In this document: piece after piece, positions 11,406-21,307 of the stretch
How positions within the stretch are numbered: the stretch's first letter is position 1
How the letters are laid out: each line of letters opens with the position of its first letter
From: Nemertoderma westbladi
Lineage: Eukaryota > Xenacoelomorpha > Nemertodermatida > Nemertodermatidae
DNA length: 64,000 bases
NCBI GenBank assembly: GCA_032718475.1
Contig: JAUCBJ010006472.1
Span: 1-64,000 of the forward strand
Direction of reading: 5' to 3'
Notes under the pieces: model-generated
Told to the model about the DNA's origin: nothing
The model's database searches: none
The model's input: only the letters and a program-made list of their open reading frames with translations
Translations under genes and position numbers: made by a program

Positions 11406-12712
11406 CTCAGGCGATGAAAGTCATGTCCACAATGTTAAATTGTTATATGATGGTTTAATTATTTTGTTGAATCTGATGTAGAATGTTATCCATTTTATAT
11501 GATGTTATATAGTTGTTTGTACTTGTAGCAGAAGGCCGGTTTGATTTGTGTTATTCGAATTTTGTAGTCTTTTGAACGAATTCATTATTAATAGAGAAAA
11601 AATATTGAAAAAAATGTTCTATGTTTTTTTTCCCATGTAATACGTAATTTTATTCTTAAAGTGGTACTTTTTTGCTGTATTTAATAAAACATAAGAGCGA
11701 TATAGAGTTACAAAATAATTGAACTGCAGTATTTTACTATATTTCTTCCATAGTTAATGCAATTCAAATTACTGAACTCTTCAACTCCTGATGCTGCCTT
11801 ACTTAATGTTAAATAATTGTTCTCGAGTGTTCTCGAATATTTATATTTATTCCGTTTAATGCAAACCTTTTCTACGTCGATGCTGTTTCAACACCACGTA
11901 ATAAAGTTTAAGAAATTCCACCAAAATATTCTAATTATACTTTTTTCGCCGGGAAAAAAATAAAATCAATGCAATCCTATGGGTTTCTTTTTTCCTGCGG
12001 AAGAAATGTACTCCTTTTCTGCCGATTTAGGCCTATATGTAGGCCTATATTCGAGCGAAAAGTAACAATTTAAGAATAAAAGCCTATTTTATTGTTTTAC
12101 AGTTCATTAAATAGTTGTTGTTACTTTCCTATTATTTCTATTTCGGTTCATTTTAAAGTGGTTACGAAGTACAATTATTCTTAAACATTAAATTTTGAAT
12201 ATAATAATGTTTTTGAAAATCAATGTAATTTGTTATATTTCTCTCACTGTCTTTCCTCGACTATAAAATATTTGAGAAAGGGGCACAAAATTCTGCTTTG
12301 GAAACAATATGTAATCCACTAATGAGTTACTTATACGTGTATACACATCAGTTTCAAACATGTCCCATGTTGTAACAAGTGTGGATAGCCTTCGCAAACA
12401 CGCATTTGTTTCGCATCTGTTGAATCTACTGGTTAGCGGATTTGTTTTCCATGTGCAAGTGTGAAAAGCCTTTGCAAGCACGTATGCGTTTCGCATCTGT
12501 CAAAATTATATTGCTTTGGGGATATGTTTGCCATGTACAAAGACACATTTGGAACATGTAAGCCAACCCTGTGTCATTTCATAATGCGCTGCGCATGTGT
12601 GAATTAGTCGTATGACAAATGCGTTCCACATACGTATTTTTCACTGGGATGTAGTTATTGTTGTCAATTTAATGACTTTTTATGTATGTATTTCTTCAAA
12701 CTGTCAGACTGC

Positions 12713-12837
12713 TGATTTCTGGACTGTCAGACAGTTGATTTCAACATGCCTATATATGCCAAAACATTCAAAATTTGTTGATTTCTGGACTGTCAGACAG
12801 TTTAATTTACAATAATTGTGGCAAAACATTCAAAATT
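12713..12837. repeat. Two-copy approximately 66-bp tandem repeat
   Basis: Both units start TGATTTCTGGACTGTCAGAC and end in AAAACATTCAAAATT; the middles have diverged. Confidence 0.8.
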
Positions 12838-13004
12838 CCATAATTTATAGACTATGATATAGATTTCCATATGCGCCTGTGGTAAAAGACTCTAAATTTA
12901 ATAGTAATAAATAAAATTTAAAACTAAATTTAATAGCCTGTGGTTGTAGTTGTAGTCGATAATCGATTACCATATGACGTAGCAATAAAGCACTCATTTT
13001 ATAG

Positions 13005-13310
13005 TCAAAAACAATTACCAATTGATGGAAAGGAGCAGGTTGGAGAGGACGGATTTTCTTACCATAACAATAAACAGTCATTTTACCAAATAAAGGAAAG
13101 GAGCAGGTTACAGAGGCGGGCCTTTCTAACCTTAACAATAAACGGTCACTTTACCAAATCAGGGAAAGTAGCAGGTTACAGAGGCGGGATTTTCTAAACC
13201 AAAACAATAAACGATCATTTGACAATTTGAGGAAAAGGAGCAGGTTACATAGGCGGGATTTTCTAACCAAAACAATAAACAGTTACTTTACCAAATGAAA
13301 GAAAGGAGCA
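13005..13310. repeat. 62-68-bp tandem repeat, about 5 units
   Basis: Units begin AACAATAAAC and contain GGAAAGGAGCAGGTTACAG and GGCGGGATTTTCTAACC. Related single or double units lie at 43,715-43,775 (inverted), 55,770-55,925 and 58,810-58,865 (inverted), so this is a dispersed family that expands locally. Units are out of frame and have no coding value. Confidence 0.85.
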
Positions 13311-14063
13311 GAAAAATATAAAACCATTGATTAATAATTGTTCACCATTTGGAAAAATCATCTAACATTATAAATATATTATCCTTGAGACCCTCTTGAT
13401 TTCTAATAGTGGACCAATTTAAATGGACCTGTGGTAGTCCCGTAACCATGGTTACAAGTCACTAAATATATTCTGCCAAATTTAATATACAGTATTCCGA
13501 ACTATCTAAAAAAATTCAATTTTGTATCTAGTGTCTTACATGTTGCCAAGTCCATAGACAATTACTTTCCGACCACTCAAGTTTGTCTCTGTTGCCATGG
13601 TAACCGATAACATTTGGAATGTGGACAAAATATTGAAAAATACATGTTTAGTATACTTCAACTTTAATCATACGGTATGCACTAATCTTAGTTTCTCATT
13701 ACACAGTAGAGGTTTATGACCACTAGAACAGTCAATATAGTTACCATAACAACGGGTATGTTTTATTATTTATGCACTTCCGATTTCTTATTTTTTCATA
13801 TTTTCCTATATTTGCTAATATGCAAATTTGCTATTTGTTATTATTATATGCTATTTTTTAAATGTAAAAATATGTAATGCAGAATATATTTAGTTTCTTG
13901 TAACCATGGTTACAGGACTACCACAGGTCCATTTAAATTGGTCCACTAGGCCTACTGGAAATCAAGAGTGTCTCAGGGATATTATACAGTATTTACTGTA
14001 TTGGTAACACTAATGATTTTTCCAAATGGGGAACAATTATTAATCAATGGTTTTATATTTTTC
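13311..14063. mobile_element. Foldback/MITE with approximately 190-bp arms
   Basis: 13,311-13,500 and 13,875-14,063 are inverted copies, beginning GAAAAATATAAAACCATTG and sharing TCCATTTAAATTGGTCCACTA. The arms and loop hold the palindromes GTAACCATGGTTAC (13,442 and 13,900) and GTTGCCATGGTAAC (13,591). No coding frame. It abuts the tandem repeat array directly, so no target duplication could be assigned. Confidence 0.85.
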
Positions 14064-14147
14064 GGATATTTACTGAAAATCGGCGTTTGAAACTTGTTTT
14101 TGAAACAGTTGCCATGGCAACCGGGTTTTACAAATGACGTTAATGGA

Positions 14148-14628
14148 ATCTCTGATGCTGATATATGGGGGGTAGGTCAAGGTTAGAAGACTGTAGCTTT
14201 ATTGGAAAGTGGATTTTTGTAAATGACCTCCTGTTGTCATGGTAATATGGGACCGATAAATCATGTTGCAAAGTTGGTTCCCCTTAAAAAATGAAAGGTT
14301 TGGAAATTACCTACACCTATGCCAATTATGGGAAGTTTGTCCAGAACGTCCACATTAACTTGCTAAGCGACCTGACTACTTACAGTACACGCCATGTAAT
14401 GAATAATAATTGCGCTACACAACGCGCACGACTACTGATTACTAGACAAATCTATCAGGGCTAGAGCCCCGGAAGTGGAACAATCTTCCTATTCTATGTA
14501 GTAAGACAAGCAACAACTTTTACATTTTTCAAAAAACTACTACTGTATGCGAGTCGCTGAGCTCAAGTCTCAAATTGTGGTAAACTATTAAAATATACCC
14601 ACGTCCTTATTTATCAACACACCTCTGA
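14148..14628 (+). repeat. Dispersed repeat A, copy 2 (uninterrupted)
   Basis: Matches 2,131-2,304 joined to 3,527-3,844 with only scattered substitutions. It is the empty-site allele that defines the transposon insertion in copy 1. Confidence 0.9.
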
Positions 14629-16083
14629 AATTCTTTTTACGGTACTACAGTATTTTCATCATATTTCCTTACGAACTTATGTACTGTATATGCAGTCTAC
14701 ACTACTGCTCTGGTTAGATGGATATGATTGCTAGAGACGGGAGGGGGGTCCCTCTATCTGGCGGTTGGCTATGTTCGTACAGTAGAAATACTGTATAATA
14801 AAATGTCATTAAATCAGGCCAAATGTCGTTAAAATTGCCAACGTTTTATTTTATAAAGCGTGATTTGTGATTCAAATTTACAAAATAAAAAATAAAGCTT
14901 AATATGTACCAATAAAAAAAACTCCCCAATCAGAGATCAAGACTTGTATGATAGCATGATTTTTCAATTATTACAACTAACATCAGATCTGATGTTCTGT
15001 ATTTCCTGTAAAGAAGCATGCACATAATGTTGGAATAGGCTACTGTAGGCCCCTATATTGATATTGATTGCATATTATATGTGGCGGTATTTGAAGAAAG
15101 AGCACTTAAAGTAAAGTAAATGAGACACGTTTAAGTTTTAGCAATTTTTATTGGTTCAAAAGTTGTTTAAATATTATTGTATGGGGGAAATTCAAACTGT
15201 TTTCTGTCATAATCTGTAATTTTGTCAAAGAAAACGTTATACTGTACTGTAATATGTAATATTTATACTGTAACTCGCCATACCTGTGCCTTGGTAGTAC
15301 TGTTGTAGGCCCAGGCCTACTACAGTATACTATAATATTAGGCCATGGACTTTTAGAATATTAATTTATACCTTTAATACTGTATTTAGGTATAAATAGC
15401 GTTCTATAAGTCCATGATTAGGCCTACTTATACTGTACTTACTTCACCTTTAGGTTTGTTGTTGTTAAAGATGGCCTTGAAGGCCAATATGATTGCAGGT
15501 TAGTGTTTTATAATTTTTGAGATAAATGAATATAACAATTTTAATACAATAAAATACATTTTTTTGAATATTTTAAAAAAAAATTAGAAAAAAAATTAAA
15601 ATTAAAAAAAATTTAAGAAAAAATGTTGAAATTATGAAATTTCGAAATTTTTCATTCTTTTTTCAATTTCAAAAAAATTCCACGAAACCCGACTGAAGTA
15701 TCGAGCACAAACTTTTCTTTCAGTCAGATTTTGAAAAAATAATTTCAATTATAAATCTTGTTTTAGATTTAAATAATATGCTTAATTACAACCCACAAAT
15801 AATTAAAATTAGATTTGCCATTGTTCGTATGTAATTAGCACATACAGCTTTTACGCCTCTCGTATTGTTATTTCGACATCACAACATCACTCCTGCCATA
15901 ACGCAATAAAGTACTATTTTATTTTATTAACAATCACGTATACAGTTGCACCCAAAATGCAGCCTGAGTTCCCAAAGAAACTTAATTAAATTTCTAGTAG
16001 CCACCACCATTTCTCGAGGATGCATGCAGACTTTGTCAGCACTACAATGAGTCGGAGTGTCTGCCACACATGGCGCCATTATC
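14629..16083. other. Intergenic, no gene accepted
   Basis: AT-rich, with poly-A/poly-T-like low-complexity sequence at 15,550-15,680. A minus-strand AATAAA near 15,920 is suitably placed as poly-A signal for the peptide gene. On the plus strand AAGATGGCC at 15,470, followed after nine codons by the donor-like CAG|GTTAGT, could be a tiny first exon, but nothing supports it further. Confidence 0.5.
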
Positions 16084-18395
16084 TCACTTTCCTAGTTCCC
16101 ATATAAAGCTTTTGGAGCACACATTTTGCTTACAATCCGTGTGCTCGCAAGGACAGTCGGAGTTGTTGCTACAGTAGCCACCTGCGTTGCAATCTCGTTT
16201 TTGTACCTAAAATATAACGAAATGTAAATGTATCTTTACCAGTAATACATATTACATTAATTTCATGAGATTTTTATCAAAATTTAACAGCAATCTTTGT
16301 AATAATGATTGTAGCAGTACGGTGTACTGTAACAATTTTCATGTTCTATTTACCGATTCAGCTTACCAGCTGCTAACTTCAATGAGATCTAGTATTTAGA
16401 TTCCATTGGTACGCATTTGACTCGCGGACCATGGAGCATATTTTGACACTTAGAAGGATAATTGAAGAGTTTTCAAAAAAGAAAGACAGGCATCTGGCTG
16501 TTATCTTTGTTGACTTTTTCAAGGCCTTTGATTCAGTCTCTCGCTCACGTATGTTCAGCATACTTTTATTATATGGGATTCCTGATGAAATTATTGCAGC
16601 AATCAGATCAGTATACGATGGTTCGACAACATTTGTGTCTACTGTTGACGGTGACACAGAACCATTTGAAGTGTTATGGGGCGTCCTCCAAGGAGACACA
16701 CTTGCACCATTCTTGTTCATTATTGTTGTTGACTATGTTCTACGCATATCCTTAGATCATCATAATGATGATGGGGTGATGATAACTCCACCTACTGGCT
16801 CCAGAAGTCGAGGAAATTATGCCAAGTACCTAACTGATCTAGACTTTGCTGATGACTTAGGAGTACTCTCAGAATCAATCATTAGAGGGAGCCCAACGGC
16901 TCCTCAGCTCATTAGAACGTGCTGCTTCTAGTGTTGGTCTTTTTATTAACTCCAGAAAGACCAAAATTTTGACAGTTAACTTTGAGAGTCTTCATCAAGT
17001 CTCTGATCGGATGAGCATAAGCTCAAAAGATGGTATGCTTGAGCATGTGGATGACTTCTATTACCTGGGATCATGGATCCGGAAGTCAGGTGAGGACCTT
17101 CGAATACGTAAGGGAAAGGCATGGGCAGCCTTGAATAGGCTCCCCAGGATTTGGAAGTCACCGAGAATTAATCGGAAACTTAAGGCCCGGTTATTTAGAG
17201 CAGCAGTAGTTCCAGTACTCCTCTATGGGAGACCATGCTGGGCTCTAACTGCCGAGGACAACAAATCTCTGGATGGCACATTCACAAGAATGCTACGCCG
17301 GGTTCATTGTGTCAAGTACAATGCACACATCTCCAACCAGACACTATATAACATTGGAGGTGTCTCATTGGTTCCCCCAAGCTTGACACTATAACAAAAT
17401 CGCCTCCGCTTTGCAGGACATTGCTTTCGCCGTGAGGACCAGCCAGTGCATAATCTTGTACTTTGGCAGCCTCATGGAGTGAATAAGCATGGTGGGCAGC
17501 CCATGACTTTCTTGAGACGCATCTTAAAGGACACTGGCCTTGAAGATGCGGATGATCTAGCAATTGTCATGGGTGATAGGGAGTTGTGGCGGTGCAATTT
17601 TGTCGATAAGCCGGCACAGCATTCTTAAAAATGCAGCTGCAATGCAGCATGCCGATCCTAGTAGTAGTAGTAGTAGGTACGCATTTATTTTGGGAAAACC
17701 AATTCAGTAAGCGAGCATTTAGTATACAGTATGTAATAGTAAAGTAAAGTAAATTTTCTGACGACTTATTTCCAATGCGGTCCCCGCAGAACTATACTCC
17801 CCAGAGGAAACTTCAGTACTCATTTAGCTACCACTTAAGGATGCAAGACAGAGATGCGCCTAGGAGAGTAGATAGCAGCCAATAAGCTACTGTAGGAAGT
17901 GTTACCATTTAGAATTTATGTGCGGCAATCGCAATGCTTGGACTGCGATCAACTTGGGTACCAGTACCAGTTCTTGGAGGGAGCAAGGGATATACAGTAG
18001 TATTACAGAAGCTCAAAAGTTTGTTACACTGAAGCTGACGATGTGGTATCTTAAGATAACTGAATGACTTATAACGAAAAAAACTATTGCATACAAAGTA
18101 CAGTACTGTATAACATCATAAAATCATTATTATATAGTAAACAGTTTATTTTCATTTCATTTCATTTCTTTTTATTTTATTTTATTTTTTTGGAATTTAT
18201 TTTTAGAGTGAAAATATTATTTATAATTGAAATTATTTTTTCAAATGCTATTAGCGATCTATTTTGTGTTTGGCGACTTACCGCTAGGATGTTAGATTGC
18301 CTTTCATTCCATTGCTTTGTTGCGGCTAACGTTGTTGTTATCAATGCCCCGATTATAAGACATGCTGTTAGAGTAAAGCGATTCGTAATCATCAT
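16084..18395 (-). CDS. Secreted cysteine-rich prepropeptide, two exons
   Basis: Exon 1 is 18,395-18,282 (38 codons) and ends at donor GTAAGT; exon 2 is 16,206-16,084 and starts after acceptor TTTTAG. Both junctions are phase 0, giving 78 residues. Residues 1-24 form a signal peptide with a hydrophobic core (ACLIIGALI) and a TLA|A cleavage site. Residues 25-42 are a propeptide ending in the dibasic site KR. The mature part is 36 residues with six cysteines spaced C-X5-C-X5-C-X1-C-X4-C-X4-C. It ends in Gly-Lys before the stop, a typical C-terminal amidation signal. This architecture is that of a secreted disulfide-rich peptide (hormone, defensin or toxin-like); the actual role is unknown. A LINE lies in the intron on the opposite strand. 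Confidence 0.7.
16425..17660 (+). pseudogene. LINE reverse transcriptase, 5'-truncated
   Basis: Three open blocks separated by frameshifts or stops (16,431-16,931; 16,969-17,394; 17,395-17,628) read as one non-LTR reverse transcriptase C-terminal half. Visible motifs are VDFFKAFDSVSR, the LQGDTLAPFLF box, a FADDLG catalytic box, YLGSWI, VLLYG in the thumb, and a C-terminal zone with LRFAGHC and GGQPMTFLRR. Endonuclease and the first part of the RT are missing, as in a 5'-truncated insertion. The 3' end carries TGCAGCTGCAATGCAGCATG followed by TAG repeats. Inserted in the intron of the peptide gene, antisense to it. RTE/L2-type is likely; the exact clade is uncertain. Confidence 0.85.
17661..18281. 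other. Rest of peptide-gene intron
   Basis: Contains a (TAG)n tail of the LINE at 17,657-17,673, ordinary AT-rich sequence and T-rich low complexity at 18,160-18,195. No other feature seen. Confidence 0.5.
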
Positions 18396-19470
18396 TAAAA
18401 ATACAGATGGAATAGTTCAGTATATACTGTAGGCTTTCAGTAGGTATGGAATATTTGTGCAGCAAAACAGCAGTAAATAATTAAATATTCGTTGACACGG
18501 AAAATGTAAAGTATATTTTGTCTCGATTAATAACTAATGACGAAATAATGAATAACATGGTCAGGTCTTCTGGTGATTGAACCAGAAAACTTTACCACCT
18601 CCACTCAGCGTAAGGGAGGTGCCACCTGTGGCTGCCTATAGACTCCCTTACTAAGGGCATAATCTGGTCTTGTGACAAGGACCCCCTTCGTTCTGGAATA
18701 GGAACGCACTTTGGTCCTGAGTTAAGGACCCATGTACTCGGCTGCAGGGGTTGTATATGGCCTGATCACTGATCAGATAGAAGGAATGCTACCAGTGGCT
18801 TATCAAAAGTAGAGCGCTGTCATTTCCCACTTGAGTGCACTTTACTGCGACATGCACCTGGCGGAAGGGGTGCAAGGCATGGCCTAGCAGATGAGCTGTA
18901 TAGTATAGCCAATATAGCTGTACAGTGAATTACAGTACCATGTGCTTCTATGTGTTCTTGTATGGGTGATGCCCCACATCTGACTCTACTGGGACACACA
19001 CCATGCCCTGGGAATGGCAAACCAGGGTGTGTTATTTGCCGGAGAGCTTACTCGGCAAAAAAGCGCCCCCAGTGATCACAGCGGTCACAATGAGCCAGTG
19101 GAATTACCTGACACAAATTTACTTACAGAAGGGACACAAATGGACAAATAGACACAAACTGCGCGTCAGTTATCTCCTGGTCCTTTACTGGTGACCTTTC
19201 CGACCCAAACCCTGGGTCACCAGGGAAGAGAGATTGCGAAGGGGAGGGGGATTCTGGATTTGGAGGCTACTCCCATGTTCCACCCCGACCTACCGACCGC
19301 TACCAAGCCATTGGTGAACCTGAGGCATGTCACTACTACTGTATCCTCAGTTAATACCTGAACGCTGGAACCCCAATTCGACAAGGTGAGCTAACAATCA
19401 TGACAGAAAAGCCTTAGTGCAGTGGGTGTACAAGAGCATCGAATGCAGACCAACAAACAACCAAAGTAAA
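18396..19470. other. Unassigned, higher-GC repeat-like region
   Basis: Less AT-rich than its neighbours between 18,560 and 19,390. It directly precedes the degenerate LINE copy, so it may be that element's decayed 5' part. No frame longer than about 65 codons and no recognisable motif. Confidence 0.35.
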
Positions 19471-20090
19471 GGATGAATCTTCCACATGATCGCCTCAATG
19501 GTTGGAAGGCCCACTTTGAAAAGCTCCTATACTGTACAATTGCATGATAACTTTGATATACTTCGATGTCTGAGTCTGTACTGAAATATATCACCATTTG
19601 GTTACATCTCTTTGGTGGTAACCATAGGGGGTGATGGTAACACCCCCTACTAGCAAAAGAAATAGAGGAAATCTAACAAAGTGCCTTACTGAGCTAGAAT
19701 TTGCTGATAACTTAGGAGTACTGTCAGAATTACTATAGGGAGCCTAAAGACTCCTCTACTCATTAGAGCAGGTTGCTTCTAGTTGGTTGATGTTGGTTTA
19801 CACTCAGAAGATAATAAGAGAAGAACATACGCTGTTATCTACAGTAGTTTAGAAGAGTCTGAACCCAGTACCCAGTGTTGGCCTTTCTGTGAATAGCAAT
19901 AAAACCAAAATGCTGACAGTAAAAATAAACTCAGTACTCAGGCCAGAATAAAATTGATCGTGATAACACTCAATCACTTGATGGACTGGTGACTCAACAA
20001 GTGAATACCTTGGGCTCATGGGGTCGGAGGTCAGCTGAAGGAAGATCTCCGAATTCGCAAAGGAAAGCCGGCGGTCCTGGTATGCCATTC
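19471..20090 (+). pseudogene. Degenerate LINE copy
   Basis: Reads GWKAHFEKLL, a motif found between endonuclease and RT in many LINEs, near 19,500. It then aligns by eye with 16,770-17,130 of the better LINE: TTTGCTGATAACTTAGGAGT (RT catalytic box), the TCATTAGAGCAGGTTGCTTC stretch and the AATTCGCAAAGGAAAG zone. The frame is broken many times. It is probably an older member of the same family. Confidence 0.65.
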
Positions 20091-20800
20091 ACCCGGTGGG
20101 TCCGCAGGTGGGGGGCGCTATGATGCTGGGTACGCCGGCACTGCACCTTAGCACAATCTGATCATAATCATTGTCCTGCCTACATTTAAATAAAAGTTGG
20201 TCTCGAGAAAAAAGCAATCATAATTTTCGAGAAAAGAAGGACATCAAAATGTAGTGGTGCTTTACAGTTTAGGACTATAAGTAGTACTACAGTATATATA
20301 CTGATCTAATGAACTGTAGTTGTTCATTAAAATATAATGGCCGGATGGGTAGAAATTTCAAAGGCAATAAATTCCACTGCAAGTTGTTTCTGAAGGTCAT
20401 TAAGGTATAATTGTGTGGTGGGTAAGGACTTCAAAGAAAATCGCACTGCAGTATAGTTGTTAGTATCAGTGTCTGAAAGCGCAGTAATAAGTAATGAGCA
20501 GATTGCACCAGGATCAGGAAGAAAACCGATCATGTTTATTTATATTCGAACTGGTCTTCATAATATATTGTATAACAGATATTGGAGATACAGTTAGGCC
20601 CTTCTTATACCTTGAAATTAAGTAACTTAGTAACAGCAATAATTAGAACTAAAACAAATTCTAGTGAAAATTCACCAATAAACATAGTTAGTTAACCAAA
20701 AGCTCTTGTTAGTTATTCATTTATTTATAATTTTCAAGCCTCATTCTACCGAAACTAACTCAAAGCAAATGTTATTTATGTACAGTAGCACTGCAACGAG
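20091..20800. other. Intergenic, nothing recognised
   Basis: AT-rich single-copy-looking sequence. A 68-codon minus frame at 20,327-20,533 has no recognisable motif. Confidence 0.4.
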
Positions 20801-21307
20801 CAGGCCCGTAGCCATGGGGCGGAGGGGGGGGGGGGGGGGGGGGGGGGGGTTCGTTGGTTCGAACGAACCCCCTTTTGAGAAAAGTGCCCTTTTACCTTTT
20901 AGAGAAATGTTCTCCTTTTATATTCACCTATAAGCAGCATCTTGGTCTAGCATCCTGGGCTTCCATTAGGAGGCACTGGTTCAATCCCTTGATGGGGCAG
21001 CACTGTTTGGGCCCCGTGCTTTAAATGCTGCAACCAAGCCCAACCCTGGCTTTCACCCTTAACTGGTCGATAAATGGGAACCAAGGCAACCTGGGAAACA
21101 GAGTGGAAGGGTTTACTGTGGAAGATCACCACCCATGGTGGTGATTCCTTGGCTTAACGAGCCTAAAAGATTATATCTAACCACTCCCCCTATTCCTACC
21201 TTATGCTCTGGCTAAACCAATGGATATTTGTCATTATTTTAACAAATTGAAAAAGTGCCCTTTTTTTAAGAAGCGACCGCCCTTTTAAAATCCTGGCTAC
21301 GGCCCTG
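20801..21307. mobile_element. TIR element (GGCCGTAGCCA type) with nested SINE
   Basis: The left end CAGGCCCGTAGCCATGG and right end AAAATCCTGGCTACGGCCCTG are imperfect inverted repeats. Inside them, both sides carry AAAGTGCCCTTTT. This end type is common among metazoan non-autonomous DNA transposons. A 26-G run follows the left end (20,824-20,849). The interior is occupied by the tRNA-like SINE at 20,933-21,170. Confidence 0.65.
20933..21170 (+). mobile_element. tRNA-derived SINE
   Basis: Starts with GCATCTTGGTCTAGCATCC, which resembles a pol III A box, followed 40 bp later by the B-box-like GGTTCAATCCC. An unrelated body of about 170 bp follows. The layout is a tRNA head plus tail. It lies inside the TIR element above, so it inserted later. 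No clean target duplication seen. Confidence 0.55.

Larger units (their letters stand above)
8744..12651. mobile_element. 3.9-kb inverted-terminus DNA transposon
   Basis: The left end CATCCCAGTGAAAAAT (8,744) is matched by its inverse at the right end (12,651); the similarity runs about 28 bp with a few mismatches. TA lies immediately outside both ends (8,742-8,743 and 12,652-12,653), which could be a TA target duplication. Subterminal zones on both sides repeat words such as AAGTGT, CATGT and GTGTAA. The unit encloses one plus-strand gene (9,539-11,405). Pieces of its 3' side recur at 25,555-25,800 and, inverted, at 60,480-60,960. The superfamily is not identifiable by eye. Confidence 0.6.

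Noticed and set aside
15470-15505. Possible mini first exon AAGATGGCC...CAG|GTTAGT on the plus strand
   Set aside because: Only ten codons, and no downstream exon or signal peptide could be linked.
18064-18432. 122-codon plus frame of Phe/Ile-rich protein
   Set aside because: AT-rich low complexity and antisense to the signal-peptide exon of the peptide gene.
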